Source: Myxococcales bacterium (GTDB taxonomy: Bacteria > Myxococcota_A > Polyangia > Polyangiales > Polyangiaceae). Taken from it: a stretch of 64,000 nt of DNA. Where the stretch lies: contig CAHJWM010000015.1 of assembly GCA_903642325.1 (NCBI GenBank), positions 44,971-108,970 of the forward strand, given 5' to 3'. Below the pieces are notes generated by a model. It did not search any database and had not been told where the DNA came from. It saw only the letters and a program-made list of their open reading frames with translations. The position numbers and the translations under genes are program-made. This document shows positions 16,005 through 25,044 of this stretch, piece by piece; positions within the stretch are counted from its first letter, which is position 1, and every line of letters begins with the position of its first letter.

Positions 16005-18991
16005 GCTCCAAGCTCCCCGCGGCGGCCGCCCGGGATCGGTAGCCCGGGCGGTGGGTCTTCATCGTTGTCCGCGGCGGCGGCGACGGTGCCCGAAAGCGCG
16101 AATAAGTCTCGCAAGCCACGATCGTCGAGCTCGGTGATCCAATGCTCGCCTTGACCCACGACCTTCGCCGCCAAGTCCCGCTTTTGCTCCAGCAAGCGAT
16201 CGATCTTTTCTTCGACCGTGCCAGCGCACATCAGTTTGTGCACCTGCACCGCGCGCGTTTGGCCAATGCGGTATGCACGGTCGGTCGCTTGATCTTCGAC
16301 CGCCGGGTTCCACCAGCGGTCGTAGTGGAACACGTGGCTGGCGGCGGTCAAATTGAGCCCGGTGCCGCCCGCCTTCAGCGACAGTACGAAGACACGCGGG
16401 CCACGAGGCTCACTTTGAAAACGCTGCACCATCGCCTCGCGTGCGTTTTTCGCAGTCCCGCCGTGAAGGAACAGGACCTCGGTGTCGAGCTCGGCGCGCA
16501 AGTACTTCCTCAGGCGCTCGCCCATCTCGCGAAATTGCGTGAAAATGAGGACCTTATCGCCAGCGGCCATGGCCTCTTCCAACATTTCGGCGAGGCGGTC
16601 GAGCTTTCCCGAGCGGTTCACGAGCGGCCCGCTCTCGGACAGGTACTGGGCAGGGTGATTGCAGATCTGCTTCGTAAAGGTGAGCAGGGCGAGCACGCGC
16701 CCCCGACGCTCCATCCCATCGCTTTCTTGGATGCGTCTCATTTCTTCATCGACCACCGCCTTGTACAGCGTGGCTTGCTCGCGCGTGAGCAGGCACACGA
16801 CCTTGGCTTCGTTCTTTGCCGGCAGGTCTTGGATGATGCCAGGGTCGCTCTTCAACCGTCGTAAGATGAAGGGGCCTGCGATACGGCGCAGACGGCGAGC
16901 CGCCTCCTCATTTCCATACCGCTCGATCGGCACCGCGAACTCGCGTCGAAAGCGTAAAAGTGGTCCGAGAAGTCCCGGATTGGCAAACTCGAGGATCGAC
17001 CAAAGCTCCGCCAATCGGTTCTCGACGGGCGTACCGGTGAGCGCGAAGCGGTGGCTAGCGGACAGCGAACGGGCGGCGCGCGCGGTGGCCGAGGCGGAGT
17101 TCTTGATGTTCTGCGCTTCGTCGAGCACGACGAGCGACCAGTCCACTTTCGAAAGCAAGTCGGCATCTCGCCGGAGCAGGCCGTAGCTCGTGACGACGAG
17201 CGTTCCCGCTCGAAGCGGAAAATCGCCTTCGGCCTGGGCGCGTTCACTGCCGTAGTGCTGCTGCACGGTCAAGGACGGCGCGAAGCGCTCGGCCTCGCGC
17301 TGCCAGTTACCGAGCACCGACGTCGGTGCGACGAGCAGCGCGGGCCGCACGTCGAGCGGAACGTCTTCTAGCCGGCGCAGCAAAAACGCCAAAAGTTGGA
17401 TGGTCTTCCCGAGACCCATGTCGTCAGCGAGGCAAGCGCCGAGGCCGAGCGATCCGAGACTAGCCAGCCACGCCAAGCCTCGCTCTTGATAGGGTCTGAG
17501 AGTGGCGCGCAGGGTCTTCGGGACCGTCACGCGCGTCGCCGTCGCGCTGTGCAGGCGTTTCAGGACCTGTTCGAATGATCCCGACGCGGCCACGGCCGCG
17601 GAGAGTGTGCCCTGCGGCGTTTCGCCCGCGAGTGCGGCCTGGAGCGCTTGGCGCACCGTCATGCGCGTGGGGCCAGCCTCGATATGCTGCTGGATTTCGG
17701 AGAGCTCGGCTGGATCGACGGCCGCCCACGCGCCTCGGAAACGGACGAGTGGCGCCTTGTGTTTGGCGAGCGCCGCAAGCTCGCGCGCGCTGAGCGTCTG
17801 ATCCCCGATCACCGCCTCCCAATCTACGCTCAATAGCTCATCCATGCCGAGCGCCGCCGCGCCGCTCACGGTGCCCGCCACCTTCGTGGCTTTGCCCCCA
17901 ACTCGGAGGCGCAGGCGAAGCCGGCGCTGACCCGCCCGCGTGAGCTCGCTCGGCACGATCACTCCGAAGCCGGCCTCGCTCAGTAGCGACGCGCCCGTTC
18001 CGAGAAAAGCCCAAGCCGCGCCCGGCTCGAGAGACAAGGAGACCGGCTTGGCGGTCGCGAGCACGGCACGGATGGGCTCGAACGACCGCGCGGCGCGGCC
18101 CAGCGCTTCCAGTAACGATTCTTGGGGATCGCGGAAAGCCCGGCCGAGCTTTTCGAGGCTGTCCCCCTGCGCCGCCCAGACCTCGGAAGCGGGAATCAGC
18201 AAGCTCGGATCGTCGGGGGACTGCAGCAGAAAGCTCAGTAAAAACGGCTCGGCGTCTGCGGTCGGCAGCTCCAGGCGAAAACAGGCCCGCAGTTTATCGC
18301 GCGCGCCGAGCGCGGGGTCGCTCCAGCGCTGCAAGCCGTCCAGCAGGCTGCGTTCGCCGAAGCCTTGGGCATCGAATGCCGCCTGGCCGCCGACGAGCGC
18401 GGCGCGAAAGCGCGTCGACCAGGGCTCCTGCCCCTGCGCGTTCTGACGAGGCGCTCGCGCGCTTCCTGGTAAAGTGGGTGCGCCGAGGCTAAACCGCAGG
18501 AGTGCGTCGACGGCAGCGTCGAGGTATGCGCGGAGCAGCGCGTCGGCGGCCCACACGTCGGACCCCGGCGCCGGCGTGCGCGGCACGGCGTGGGCCGCGA
18601 ATGACATGCTGCCGGCGATGAGAGCGACTTTTTGCGCGTCGTCGCCCGCCGACAACGCGGCGGCCCAACGCGCCTCGACGCGGCCGTGATGCCGGGTGAT
18701 GGTCGGTACGACACGCTCGCGCGCGACGAGCTCGATGGCCAGCTTGCTCGCCAGCACCCAGCTGACTACCGAGCTCGCCAGCGCCTCCAGACGAGCAGCT
18801 GGCAGCACCGCAAGCTCACTCAGTGTGTCGAGGAGGGGCAATCCCCGACCGTCGACTTCGCGCTGCCCCTCGGGCGTCAAAAGCGTGGCTCGTTTCGGCT
18901 CGCCGCGCGTGAGCGCTGCCACTGGGCTCGACTCCGAGTCGGCGCCCCAGATGAAGAGCTGCCCGAGCTCGGGAAGATAGACGAGCGGCAC
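16001..18991 (-). CDS. SNF2-family DEAD/DEAH helicase
   Basis: 996-residue Swi2/Snf2 ATPase. About 500 N-terminal residues form the family-specific helicase-associated region; then Walker A DDMGLGKT near residue 525, DEAQ in VVLDEAQNI near 624, motif III in ALTGTPVEN, and motif VI in ATDRAYRIGQT near the C-terminus. The frame is open to 19831, but the segment upstream of 18991 is the shadow of the DUF2071 gene. GTG 18991, two bases after the DUF2071 stop, begins VPLVYLPELGQLF and is the sensible start. Middle gene of the DUF2071-SNF2-SWIM operon; probably a DNA translocase in repair or chromatin remodelling. Confidence 0.93.
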   Translation of the reverse strand: MPLVYLPELGQLFIWGADSESSPVAALTRGEPKRATLLTPEGQREVDGRGLPLLDTLSELAVLPAARLEALASSVVSWVLASKLAIELVARERVVPTITRHHGRVEARWAAALSAGDDAQKVALIAGSMSFAAHAVPRTPAPGSDVWAADALLRAYLDAAVDALLRFSLGAPTLPGSARAPRQNAQGQEPWSTRFRAALVGGQAAFDAQGFGERSLLDGLQRWSDPALGARDKLRACFRLELPTADAEPFLLSFLLQSPDDPSLLIPASEVWAAQGDSLEKLGRAFRDPQESLLEALGRAARSFEPIRAVLATAKPVSLSLEPGAAWAFLGTGASLLSEAGFGVIVPSELTRAGQRRLRLRLRVGGKATKVAGTVSGAAALGMDELLSVDWEAVIGDQTLSARELAALAKHKAPLVRFRGAWAAVDPAELSEIQQHIEAGPTRMTVRQALQAALAGETPQGTLSAAVAASGSFEQVLKRLHSATATRVTVPKTLRATLRPYQERGLAWLASLGSLGLGACLADDMGLGKTIQLLAFLLRRLEDVPLDVRPALLVAPTSVLGNWQREAERFAPSLTVQQHYGSERAQAEGDFPLRAGTLVVTSYGLLRRDADLLSKVDWSLVVLDEAQNIKNSASATARAARSLSASHRFALTGTPVENRLAELWSILEFANPGLLGPLLRFRREFAVPIERYGNEEAARRLRRIAGPFILRRLKSDPGIIQDLPAKNEAKVVCLLTREQATLYKAVVDEEMRRIQESDGMERRGRVLALLTFTKQICNHPAQYLSESGPLVNRSGKLDRLAEMLEEAMAAGDKVLIFTQFREMGERLRKYLRAELDTEVLFLHGGTAKNAREAMVQRFQSEPRGPRVFVLSLKAGGTGLNLTAASHVFHYDRWWNPAVEDQATDRAYRIGQTRAVQVHKLMCAGTVEEKIDRLLEQKRDLAAKVVGQGEHWITELDDRGLRDLFALSGTVAAAADNDEDPPPGLPIPGGRRGELGA

Positions 18992-18993
18992 GG

Positions 18994-19728
18994 CTAATTG
19001 GCAAGCGGCTCGCCGCCCCAAACCACCACGTCCAAGCGCTCGGCGAAGTGCAGCACGGCCGGCTGGCGCGGGGCCGGCAGACGGTGAAAGTCGAAGAACG
19101 TATTGCGCTCGAAGTCCGCTTCGGCTCGCTGCAACGGCCACGGAAAATGATGCACCTCGTTGCGCCACAAGGTGCCCCGCCGGTCTTTTGCGTACAAGCA
19201 ATAGCGCTCGGTGAGCCAATGCTCGAACGAATGTGGCGTGGCTAGGGCGACCTCCGACACGGGTCGATAGCGGCCTTTGAGCTCGGCCCCCGCGCGCTGC
19301 GAAGCGTAGATGTATTCGTCCCCCGAGCGACGAATCGACATCTGCGCGTGATGATAGGGCAGATGAAAGAACGTGCGCGCCGCCCACACTGCCAACCGGT
19401 TGGTTGCGTCCAAGCTCAAGAACCAAACCCCGGGCTTGCCGTCCTTCTGCACGTACAGGCGCACGTTCAGCTCCGGAAATGCGGAGACCCACGGCAGATC
19501 CGGCAGCCCGCGCCGCATCACTCCAGTCATGCGGAAGGGCACGACACCCACCCATGAGGTTCCGTCGAACTCCTGAATTTCTAGCTCGTCCGGAACCAAT
19601 GGCCGCAGTGTTTTTACGCTGACCGGCCAATGTGCAAACAACAGATCGCGCCAGGTCTGCCGCCACGTCCAGCGGCGTTCTGGCATCGGCCATGGCCGAT
19701 GGTCGAGGCGCGCCAGGGAAGGGTGCAC
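18994..19728 (-). CDS. DUF2071 (YqjF-like) family protein
   Basis: 244 residues. Conserved features: DHRPWPMPERRW, WRDLLFAHWPVSVKTLRPLVP, WVGVVPFRMTGVM, FPELNVRLYV and WFLSLDA, all typical of DUF2071, an acetoacetate-decarboxylase-like fold without proven function. The GTG start at 19728 is kept because HRPWPMP belongs to the conserved N-terminus. First gene of the operon, two bases upstream of the SNF2 start. Confidence 0.9.
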   Translation of the reverse strand: MHPSLARLDHRPWPMPERRWTWRQTWRDLLFAHWPVSVKTLRPLVPDELEIQEFDGTSWVGVVPFRMTGVMRRGLPDLPWVSAFPELNVRLYVQKDGKPGVWFLSLDATNRLAVWAARTFFHLPYHHAQMSIRRSGDEYIYASQRAGAELKGRYRPVSEVALATPHSFEHWLTERYCLYAKDRRGTLWRNEVHHFPWPLQRAEADFERNTFFDFHRLPAPRQPAVLHFAERLDVVVWGGEPLAN

Positions 19729-19917
19729 TACTCTGGAATAGCACTACTTTTCGGCTGTCGGCACTAGCCAGGCTCCGCCGGGCGGGGTCGCGGGTTCGAC
19801 CCCACCGCCGAATGACGACGCGGGCCGGCACGAGCGCCGAACTCTCGCCTCGAGGGCAATTGGCGGCGCTGTCTAGCTTGTAAAGTTCGTGCTAGCGCTC
19901 AGAGTATTCACGCGCCG

Positions 19918-21147
19918 ATGGAGACTCGCCGAAAGCTCGAAATATTGGCGGACGCCGCCAAGTACGACGCGTCATGCGCAAGCGGCGGGTCACGGCGCAA
20001 GGCAACGCCAGGTGGCTTGGGAGCGACGGAGGGCATGGGCATTTGCCACAGCTTTACCCCTGACGGGCGCTGCGTGTCCCTGCTCAAGATCTTGCTCACC
20101 AACATCTGCATTTACGACTGCCGGTATTGCACCAGCCGCATTTCGAGCGACGTGGAGCGGGCTCGCTTCAGCGTGGCGGAAGTCGTGCAGCTGACCCTCG
20201 ATTTTTATCGTGGTAACTACATCGAAGGCCTCTTCCTGAGCTCGGGCGTGATCAAAAGTCCGGACTACACCATGGAGCAGCTGATCGCCGTCGCGCGCAC
20301 GTTGCGCGAGCAGCACGCATTCGGCGGGTACATTCATCTCAAGTCCGCGCCCGGGGTTGCGGCCGAGCTCTTAACCGAGGCAGGCCTGTGGGCAGATCGC
20401 CTGAGTGTGAATGTCGAGCTGCCGACGCCCGCGGATTTGGCCCAGCTTGCACCAGAAAAAAGCATGACGGCGATCGAAGAATCGATGGGGGTCATCGCCA
20501 GCGCCAAGGCGGCCGCAAACTCACCGCAAAGCTACGCGCCTGCAGGCCAAAGCACCCAGATCATCGTCGGCGCCAGCCCAGCAACGGACGCCGACATTCT
20601 GATTACGTCGGATCATTTGTATCGAAGCTATCAACTGCGCCGGGTCTACTACGCCGCGTTTAGCCCGATTTCGCATGCCGATCCGCGCCTTCCGGGGGCC
20701 GCGCCGCCACTCGTACGTGAGCATCGGTTGTACCAAGCGGATTGGCTGGTCAGATTCTACGGCTTTCAAGTCGGCGAGCTGGTGAGCAGCGCGATGCCAG
20801 ACCTCGATCCGGCTATCGACCCGAAGCTTGCCTGGGCGTTGTCGCATCGTGAATTCTTCCCCGTCGACGTCAATCGCGCGCCGCGTGAGGCGTTGCTGCG
20901 CGTACCGGGTTTGGGTCGCGACACGGTGCACAAAATCCTCAACGCTCGTCGTCACCACGCCTTGCGCCGGGCCGACCTCGCGCAGCTGCGCGTCGCGAAG
21001 CGCGCAGCCCCCTTCCTGGTCACGAGCGACGACGCACGCACCGCCGCCCGTGTGCTCGACGGACAAGCGCTCCGTCGTCAGCTGACGCCGCCCGTGCAGC
21101 TCGGCTTGTTCGAGGCTCGCGTGTCCGCGGTACGAGGCGAGATTTGA
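19918..21147 (+). CDS. putative DNA modification/repair radical SAM protein
   Basis: 409 residues. The radical SAM CxxxCxxC motif is CIYDCRYC (Cys64, Cys68, Cys71), coordinating a 4Fe-4S cluster for adenosyl-radical chemistry. Upstream Cys residues in MGICHSFTPDGRC are also conserved in this family. The C-terminus has a helix-hairpin-helix DNA-binding element (VNRAPREALLRVPGLGRDTV). This matches the radical SAM family named for its linkage to uracil-DNA-glycosylase-like proteins, and the next gene is exactly that partner with overlapping start and stop (TTGA). Substrate unknown; acts on damaged or modified DNA by inference. Confidence 0.92.
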   Translation: METRRKLEILADAAKYDASCASGGSRRKATPGGLGATEGMGICHSFTPDGRCVSLLKILLTNICIYDCRYCTSRISSDVERARFSVAEVVQLTLDFYRGNYIEGLFLSSGVIKSPDYTMEQLIAVARTLREQHAFGGYIHLKSAPGVAAELLTEAGLWADRLSVNVELPTPADLAQLAPEKSMTAIEESMGVIASAKAAANSPQSYAPAGQSTQIIVGASPATDADILITSDHLYRSYQLRRVYYAAFSPISHADPRLPGAAPPLVREHRLYQADWLVRFYGFQVGELVSSAMPDLDPAIDPKLAWALSHREFFPVDVNRAPREALLRVPGLGRDTVHKILNARRHHALRRADLAQLRVAKRAAPFLVTSDDARTAARVLDGQALRRQLTPPVQLGLFEARVSAVRGEI

Positions 21148-22538
21148 TCGCTGCGCGGGCCTTCGACTTCGATTCCTGGCGCATGCAAGCGCGTGCTCTG
21201 CTGAACGCTGAAGTCTCGCCCGAGGACGCGCTCTGGGGCGATGAGCAAACGGCCCTGTTCGGAGGGACGCCGTCCACCCAACCGGAACAGGCACGGGCCG
21301 TGCGCGTCCCGGCTTCTTTTCTGAGCAAAGCGGAGCAGGCGTGCCAGCACGCGGACCCCGAACGCTTTGCGGTTCTCTATCGCTTGCTGTGGAAGCTCGC
21401 CCATGGCGTCGGCCACGTTTTAGAAGACCCCCTCGATCCGGACGCCGCGCGGTTGACCGCCATGCTGCGGGAGCTAAGCGAAGAAGAGCACGACATGCAC
21501 GCTTTCGTGCGTTTTCGTGCCACGCGCGCGCCGGACGGCAGCGAGCACTGGGTCGCTTGGTTCAATCCCGTGCATTCGATCCTGAAGCGTGTCGCGCCTT
21601 TTTTTGCGCGTCGCTACCCCGCGATGCATTGGACGTTGCTGACGCCCACTGCATCCGCATCTTGGGATGGTACGACCCTTCACTTCGGGCCCGGCGCGCC
21701 CAGTGAAGCCGCTCCCCGCCCAGACCAAGTCGACGCTTTATTTCTTAGCTATTACGAAAATATTTTCAATCCAGCCCGCAGTAACCCAAAGCTCTTGCAC
21801 CGTCAGCTGCCGCCGCGGTTATTGCGCGATATGCCGGAGGGCGGGGAGGTCGCGCGCCTGGCGAAAGACGCGCCCAAGCGCGTGCAAGACATGAACAGCC
21901 CGCGCGCGTCCGCCTCGGCCGCGCTGGTGCCGAACGACCATGAGCTCGGCTCGTTGCGGTCCGCTGCGGCACACTGCCGAGCTTGTCCTATCGGCGAGCA
22001 CGCCACGCAGACCGTGTTCGGGGAGGGCCCGCCCAATGCGCGATTGATGATCGTAGGCGAACAGCCGGGCGACGAGGAGGATCTCGCGGGCAAGCCCTTC
22101 GTGGGCCCGGCCGGGCGTTTGCTCGAGAAGTTGCTGGAGCGGGCGGGGCTGACGCGCTCGGAAATCTACGTGACCAATGCGGTGAAGCACTTCAAGTTCG
22201 AGCGCCTGCCGACGAAGCGACGGCTGCACATGCGCCCGGTGCGTTCGGAGGTGGAGGCGTGCCGCGCCTGGCTTTTGGCAGAGGTCGATAGCGTGAAACC
22301 CGACATGATTCTCTGTTTGGGCGCAACCGCCGCCCAGAGCTTTTGCGGCCCCCAATTCCGCGTGCAGCGCGACCGCGGTAAGCCGACGACCACCCCCTGG
22401 GCACCCTGGTGGATGGCAACGTATCACCCTTCCGCGCTCCTTCGCGCCTCGGACGAAGCCGCGAGGAAGCAAATGGAACGACAATTTTTAGACGATCTGG
22501 AAACCACGCACGAGCAGTTAGCGAAGCTGACTCACTAA
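21144..22538 (+). CDS. DUF4130-UdgX fusion: uracil-DNA binding/cross-linking protein
   Basis: 464-residue two-domain protein. Residues 1-240 match the DUF4130 probable DNA-metabolism domain (FDSWRMQARALLNAEVSPED, then FVRFRATRAPDGSEHWVAWF). Residues 265-464 are a family-4-like uracil-DNA glycosylase of the UdgX type: HCRACPIGEHATQTVFGEGP with Fe-S cysteines, GEQPGDEED at 305-313, the R-loop KRRLH at 358-362 and YHPSALLR near 427-434. In UdgX the His of KRRIH attacks the deoxyribose and leaves a covalent adduct; His362 is in that position. TTG at 21144 overlaps the radical SAM stop, so the pair is coupled. Confidence 0.93.
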   Translation: MIAARAFDFDSWRMQARALLNAEVSPEDALWGDEQTALFGGTPSTQPEQARAVRVPASFLSKAEQACQHADPERFAVLYRLLWKLAHGVGHVLEDPLDPDAARLTAMLRELSEEEHDMHAFVRFRATRAPDGSEHWVAWFNPVHSILKRVAPFFARRYPAMHWTLLTPTASASWDGTTLHFGPGAPSEAAPRPDQVDALFLSYYENIFNPARSNPKLLHRQLPPRLLRDMPEGGEVARLAKDAPKRVQDMNSPRASASAALVPNDHELGSLRSAAAHCRACPIGEHATQTVFGEGPPNARLMIVGEQPGDEEDLAGKPFVGPAGRLLEKLLERAGLTRSEIYVTNAVKHFKFERLPTKRRLHMRPVRSEVEACRAWLLAEVDSVKPDMILCLGATAAQSFCGPQFRVQRDRGKPTTTPWAPWWMATYHPSALLRASDEAARKQMERQFLDDLETTHEQLAKLTH

Positions 22539-22610
22539 GTCAGCCTAGCGCCGTTGCCCGCGACACGACGGGCATCACGCTTTGGGTCGATGTCGCTTCA
22601 CCGCCGTTAC

Positions 22611-23162
22611 TTAGCGGGACACGCGTTCCGGCATCGTCGGGGAGTCGGGCACGGCGGCATCGCTCGTGACGGCGATATCATGTGCGCCGTGCGCCTCGAA
22701 GATTTGCTTCGTGTGTCTTTCGATTTCGCTGTCGTCGGTGTGCACGGCGATCAAGATATTTCCGCTACGAATTTTGCCTTCATACGCTTTGGCTTCGTAT
22801 TCCGGCATACCGAGGCCGATCAGGCCACCGGTGATCCCACCAACCGCCGCGCCAGCGGCCGCGCCGCTCAACGCGGCCAGCAACGGGCCGGCCGCGATCA
22901 GCGGGCCCACGCCTGGAATGGCCAGCGCGCCGATACCAGCCAGCAAACCGATGGTCCCGCCAACGATGCCGCCCACGCCGCCACCCGCTACTGCGCCTTC
23001 GGGGGCTTTGGTGTTGTGCTCGTGAGCGAAATCTTTGCTGCCGCGCGTGTCGGGAAAAAGCGCGGATATATCGCTCGCACGGACGCCAAAATCTTGCAGC
23101 TGAGCGACGATGCGCTCCGCTTGAAGCTGAGTTTCGACGATGCCAATCACTGAATTTTTCAT
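22611..23162 (-). CDS. general-stress-type glycine-zipper membrane protein
   Basis: 183 residues. The N-terminus (SVIGIVETQLQAERIVAQLQ, then DFGVRASDISALFPD) is the GSP17M/YflT-like domain; the centre (about 70-125) is a Gly/Ala-rich double hairpin (GGVGGIVGGTIGLLAGIGAL) likely to insert in a membrane; the C-terminus (ILIAVHTDDSEIERHTKQIF) is a compact alpha/beta domain. ATG 23162 is preferred over the GTG at 23171 because AAGGTGG lies five bases upstream. Probably a stress-induced protein; function unproven. Convergent with the UdgX gene. Confidence 0.82.
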   Translation of the reverse strand: MKNSVIGIVETQLQAERIVAQLQDFGVRASDISALFPDTRGSKDFAHEHNTKAPEGAVAGGGVGGIVGGTIGLLAGIGALAIPGVGPLIAAGPLLAALSGAAAGAAVGGITGGLIGLGMPEYEAKAYEGKIRSGNILIAVHTDDSEIERHTKQIFEAHGAHDIAVTSDAAVPDSPTMPERVSR

Positions 23163-23452
23163 AGGGTCCACCTTCGCCTGCTCACTCCTTATTGGCTCCC
23201 CTCTCAGCGCGAGCCAGGCTCAGCGGGGTGCACCTCTCGATGCGAGCCAGCTCAGCAATAAACGGACCAAGGGATACATGCCTCTGCCGAGGCGATTCCA
23301 GTTTGATTTCGGCTCATCGAATCATGAGCGGGCCGGACTGGCCGACTTAGCGCGAAGAGCTGTGGGGCATCGCGTCACAGCCGAGATGAGCCGGGAATGC
23401 GGAACCGCTCGAAGCAAGCCGGCTTGGCCCGGCCATTGCAGCGCCTTGATAC
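23163..23452. other. gap without clear gene
   Basis: Open frames here overlap on both strands, lack ribosome binding sites and show no recognisable domains. Nothing supported. Confidence 0.5.
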
Positions 23453-23621
23453 ATGCCGCACTGCAAATATTTGGCCTTACTTGGGTTATATTGCGATTGC
23501 CAGCGCGGGCTGCTTCGTCCGCAGGGAGCCTGCGCATCCGCGTCATCGCGCTTATGTCGAGCGACGCGAAGTGATCGTGGAGGATCGCGGGCACGAGCAC
23601 CACGATCACTGGCATCACTGA
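23453..23621 (+). pseudogene. possible small lipoprotein, apparently frameshifted
   Basis: One frame gives a signal-like start (MPHCKYLALLGLY); the +1 frame carries a lipobox (IAIASAGC) and a His-rich tail (VEDRGHEHHDHWHH) ending at 23621. Joining the two frames near 23490 would give a typical small Polyangia lipoprotein of about 55 residues. Either a single-base frameshift broke the gene or the true start is a poor TTG near 23480. Low confidence that it is expressed. Confidence 0.3.
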
Positions 23622-23784
23622 TGAGCAAAGACTTCGTTTGCGCTGAGGCCGAAGCGTAGACCGTACGGGTTCATCCCCGCGACTGCGCGCTTTGTGTCAA
23701 GTGGGTGGGTGGTCGCCACTTCGAGTCCCGGCGCCGAGTCCCGGCGACGGTGCGGGGCGCGAGCGAGGTCGCAGCGCCTGAATC

Positions 23785-23799
23785 CTAGGCGTCGCCTAG
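23785..23799. promoter_or_regulatory. LysR-type operator (T-N11-A palindrome)
   Basis: CTAGGCGTCGCCTAG is a perfect inverted repeat around one base and contains the LysR box T-N11-A, 36 bp before the lysR start. Likely autoregulatory site. Confidence 0.55.
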
Positions 23800-23835
23800 A
23801 CCTGTCCTGCGCTTCACGGCATTCTAACCGGCAAC

Positions 23836-24804
23836 GTGACCCGCAAACCTGCTGAGCCGGCGGATGAGACGACGCCGCCTGCTGCGAGTCAGGCGGACAC
23901 CGTGTCTTGGCGCTTGCAGCCGCCGACCATCTTTTCTTATCTGGACGCCGTCGCCCACCACGGCTCGATCCGCAAGGCAGCCGAAGCACTGCACATCGCG
24001 TCGTCGGCGTTGAACCGTCGCGTCCTAGACTTGGAAGCGGAGGTCGGATCACCGCTCTTCGAACGCTTGCCGCGCGGCGTGCGCGCGACGGCCGCCGGCG
24101 AGTTACTGCTCGCCTACGTTCGGCGCTCGTTGAAAGAGCTGCGCCTAGTGGAGGCGCAGATTGACGGTTTGCGTGGCTTGGTGCACGGCTTCGTGCGCAT
24201 CGCCGTGGCCGAGTCGGTCACCGGGCGCATGCTGCCGGACGCGATTGCCGATTACCACGGCCGTTACCCCGGAGTCGGCTTCTCCGTGCGCGTGGGGGGT
24301 CCGAAGGAGATTGCCGCCGCGCTGCTCCGCGACAAAGTCGATTTGATCCTCACCCACGAGCAGTTCGATGAACCAGACTTGGCCACGCTGGCCGCCGTTT
24401 TTCAGCCTTTGTGCGTACTCGTATCGCCCGAGCACCCGCTCGCCACTCGCACCCAACTGCGTTTGAGCGAGTGTGTCGCGTATCCGATCGCGATGCCGGA
24501 CGAAACGCTCGCCGCGCGCACGCTGATCGACCTGGCGTTACGACGCCACTCCATCCGCTTCGAGCCGGCGCTGGTATCCAACTCCATCGAAACGACGAAG
24601 ATGTTCGCACGCAGCAGCAACGGCCTGTGCTTCTCGTTCCGGATCGGCAAGCGGCCCGATGTTTCCGGAATGATCACCATTCCGCTCACCGACCCCGAGC
24701 TGCAAGACGCGAGCCTACGGCTTGCGACACGGCGTGGTCGAGTCTTACCCGTTGCCGCCGCGTCCTTCGCCGAGCAACTGATCGGGATCTTCGACGAGCT
24801 TTGA
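23836..24804 (+). CDS. LysR family transcriptional regulator
   Basis: 322 residues. The winged HTH (about 32-95) reads IFSYLDAVAHHGSIRKAAEA, LHIASSALNRRVLDLEAEVG, then PLFERLPRGVRATAAGE. The effector domain has the periplasmic-binding fold (VRIAVAESVTGRMLPDAIAD, then CVLVSPEHPLATRTQLRL). The first 25 residues are a polar extension, so a later start is possible; GTG 23836 is the longest. It precedes the NCS2-type permease by 240 bp on the same strand and probably regulates it (inference). Confidence 0.93.
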   Translation: MTRKPAEPADETTPPAASQADTVSWRLQPPTIFSYLDAVAHHGSIRKAAEALHIASSALNRRVLDLEAEVGSPLFERLPRGVRATAAGELLLAYVRRSLKELRLVEAQIDGLRGLVHGFVRIAVAESVTGRMLPDAIADYHGRYPGVGFSVRVGGPKEIAAALLRDKVDLILTHEQFDEPDLATLAAVFQPLCVLVSPEHPLATRTQLRLSECVAYPIAMPDETLAARTLIDLALRRHSIRFEPALVSNSIETTKMFARSSNGLCFSFRIGKRPDVSGMITIPLTDPELQDASLRLATRRGRVLPVAAASFAEQLIGIFDEL

Positions 24805-24975
24805 GGCGGCACGACTCGCGCTTTCCGCGGCGCCAGCGCGGTTCGCCGCGAGTGCGCTGATTTTGAGAGCAGTGCGCGCACTTATTGGCGCTAGTCATCG
24901 CGCGCGGACTACGCGTAGATAGCAACGTAGTGATTCGCGCATTTCGCGGCGCGACTCACGGCAAACAGCTTGAAA

Positions 24976-25000
24976 ACGCTTCGAAACAATGCCGAAGCGT
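24976..25000. promoter_or_regulatory. inverted repeat before the permease gene
   Basis: ACGCTTCG and CGAAGCGT flank a nine-base spacer, 45 bp upstream of the permease ATG; a 10-bp palindrome CTACGCGTAG also lies at 24909-24918. Could be a leader hairpin or a regulator site; no purine riboswitch core is visible. Confidence 0.35.
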
Positions 25001-25044
25001 GGGCACGCGCGCGCACCGTATGACCGTTCGAGGAGGTTAAAACG

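Noticed and set aside
19784..19803. GGGTTCGACCC hairpin resembling a T-arm
   Set aside because: No acceptor pairing or other tRNA arms; a simple GC hairpin upstream of the DUF2071 gene.
18992..19831. N-terminal extension of the SNF2 frame (840 bases)
   Set aside because: It is antisense-free shadow coding of DUF2071 in another frame: Arg/Ala-rich with no domain, and a good GTG start lies right after the DUF2071 stop.
24909..24918. CTACGCGTAG palindrome as a LysR site
   Set aside because: Too short and without T-N11-A spacing; mentioned only as a side observation.
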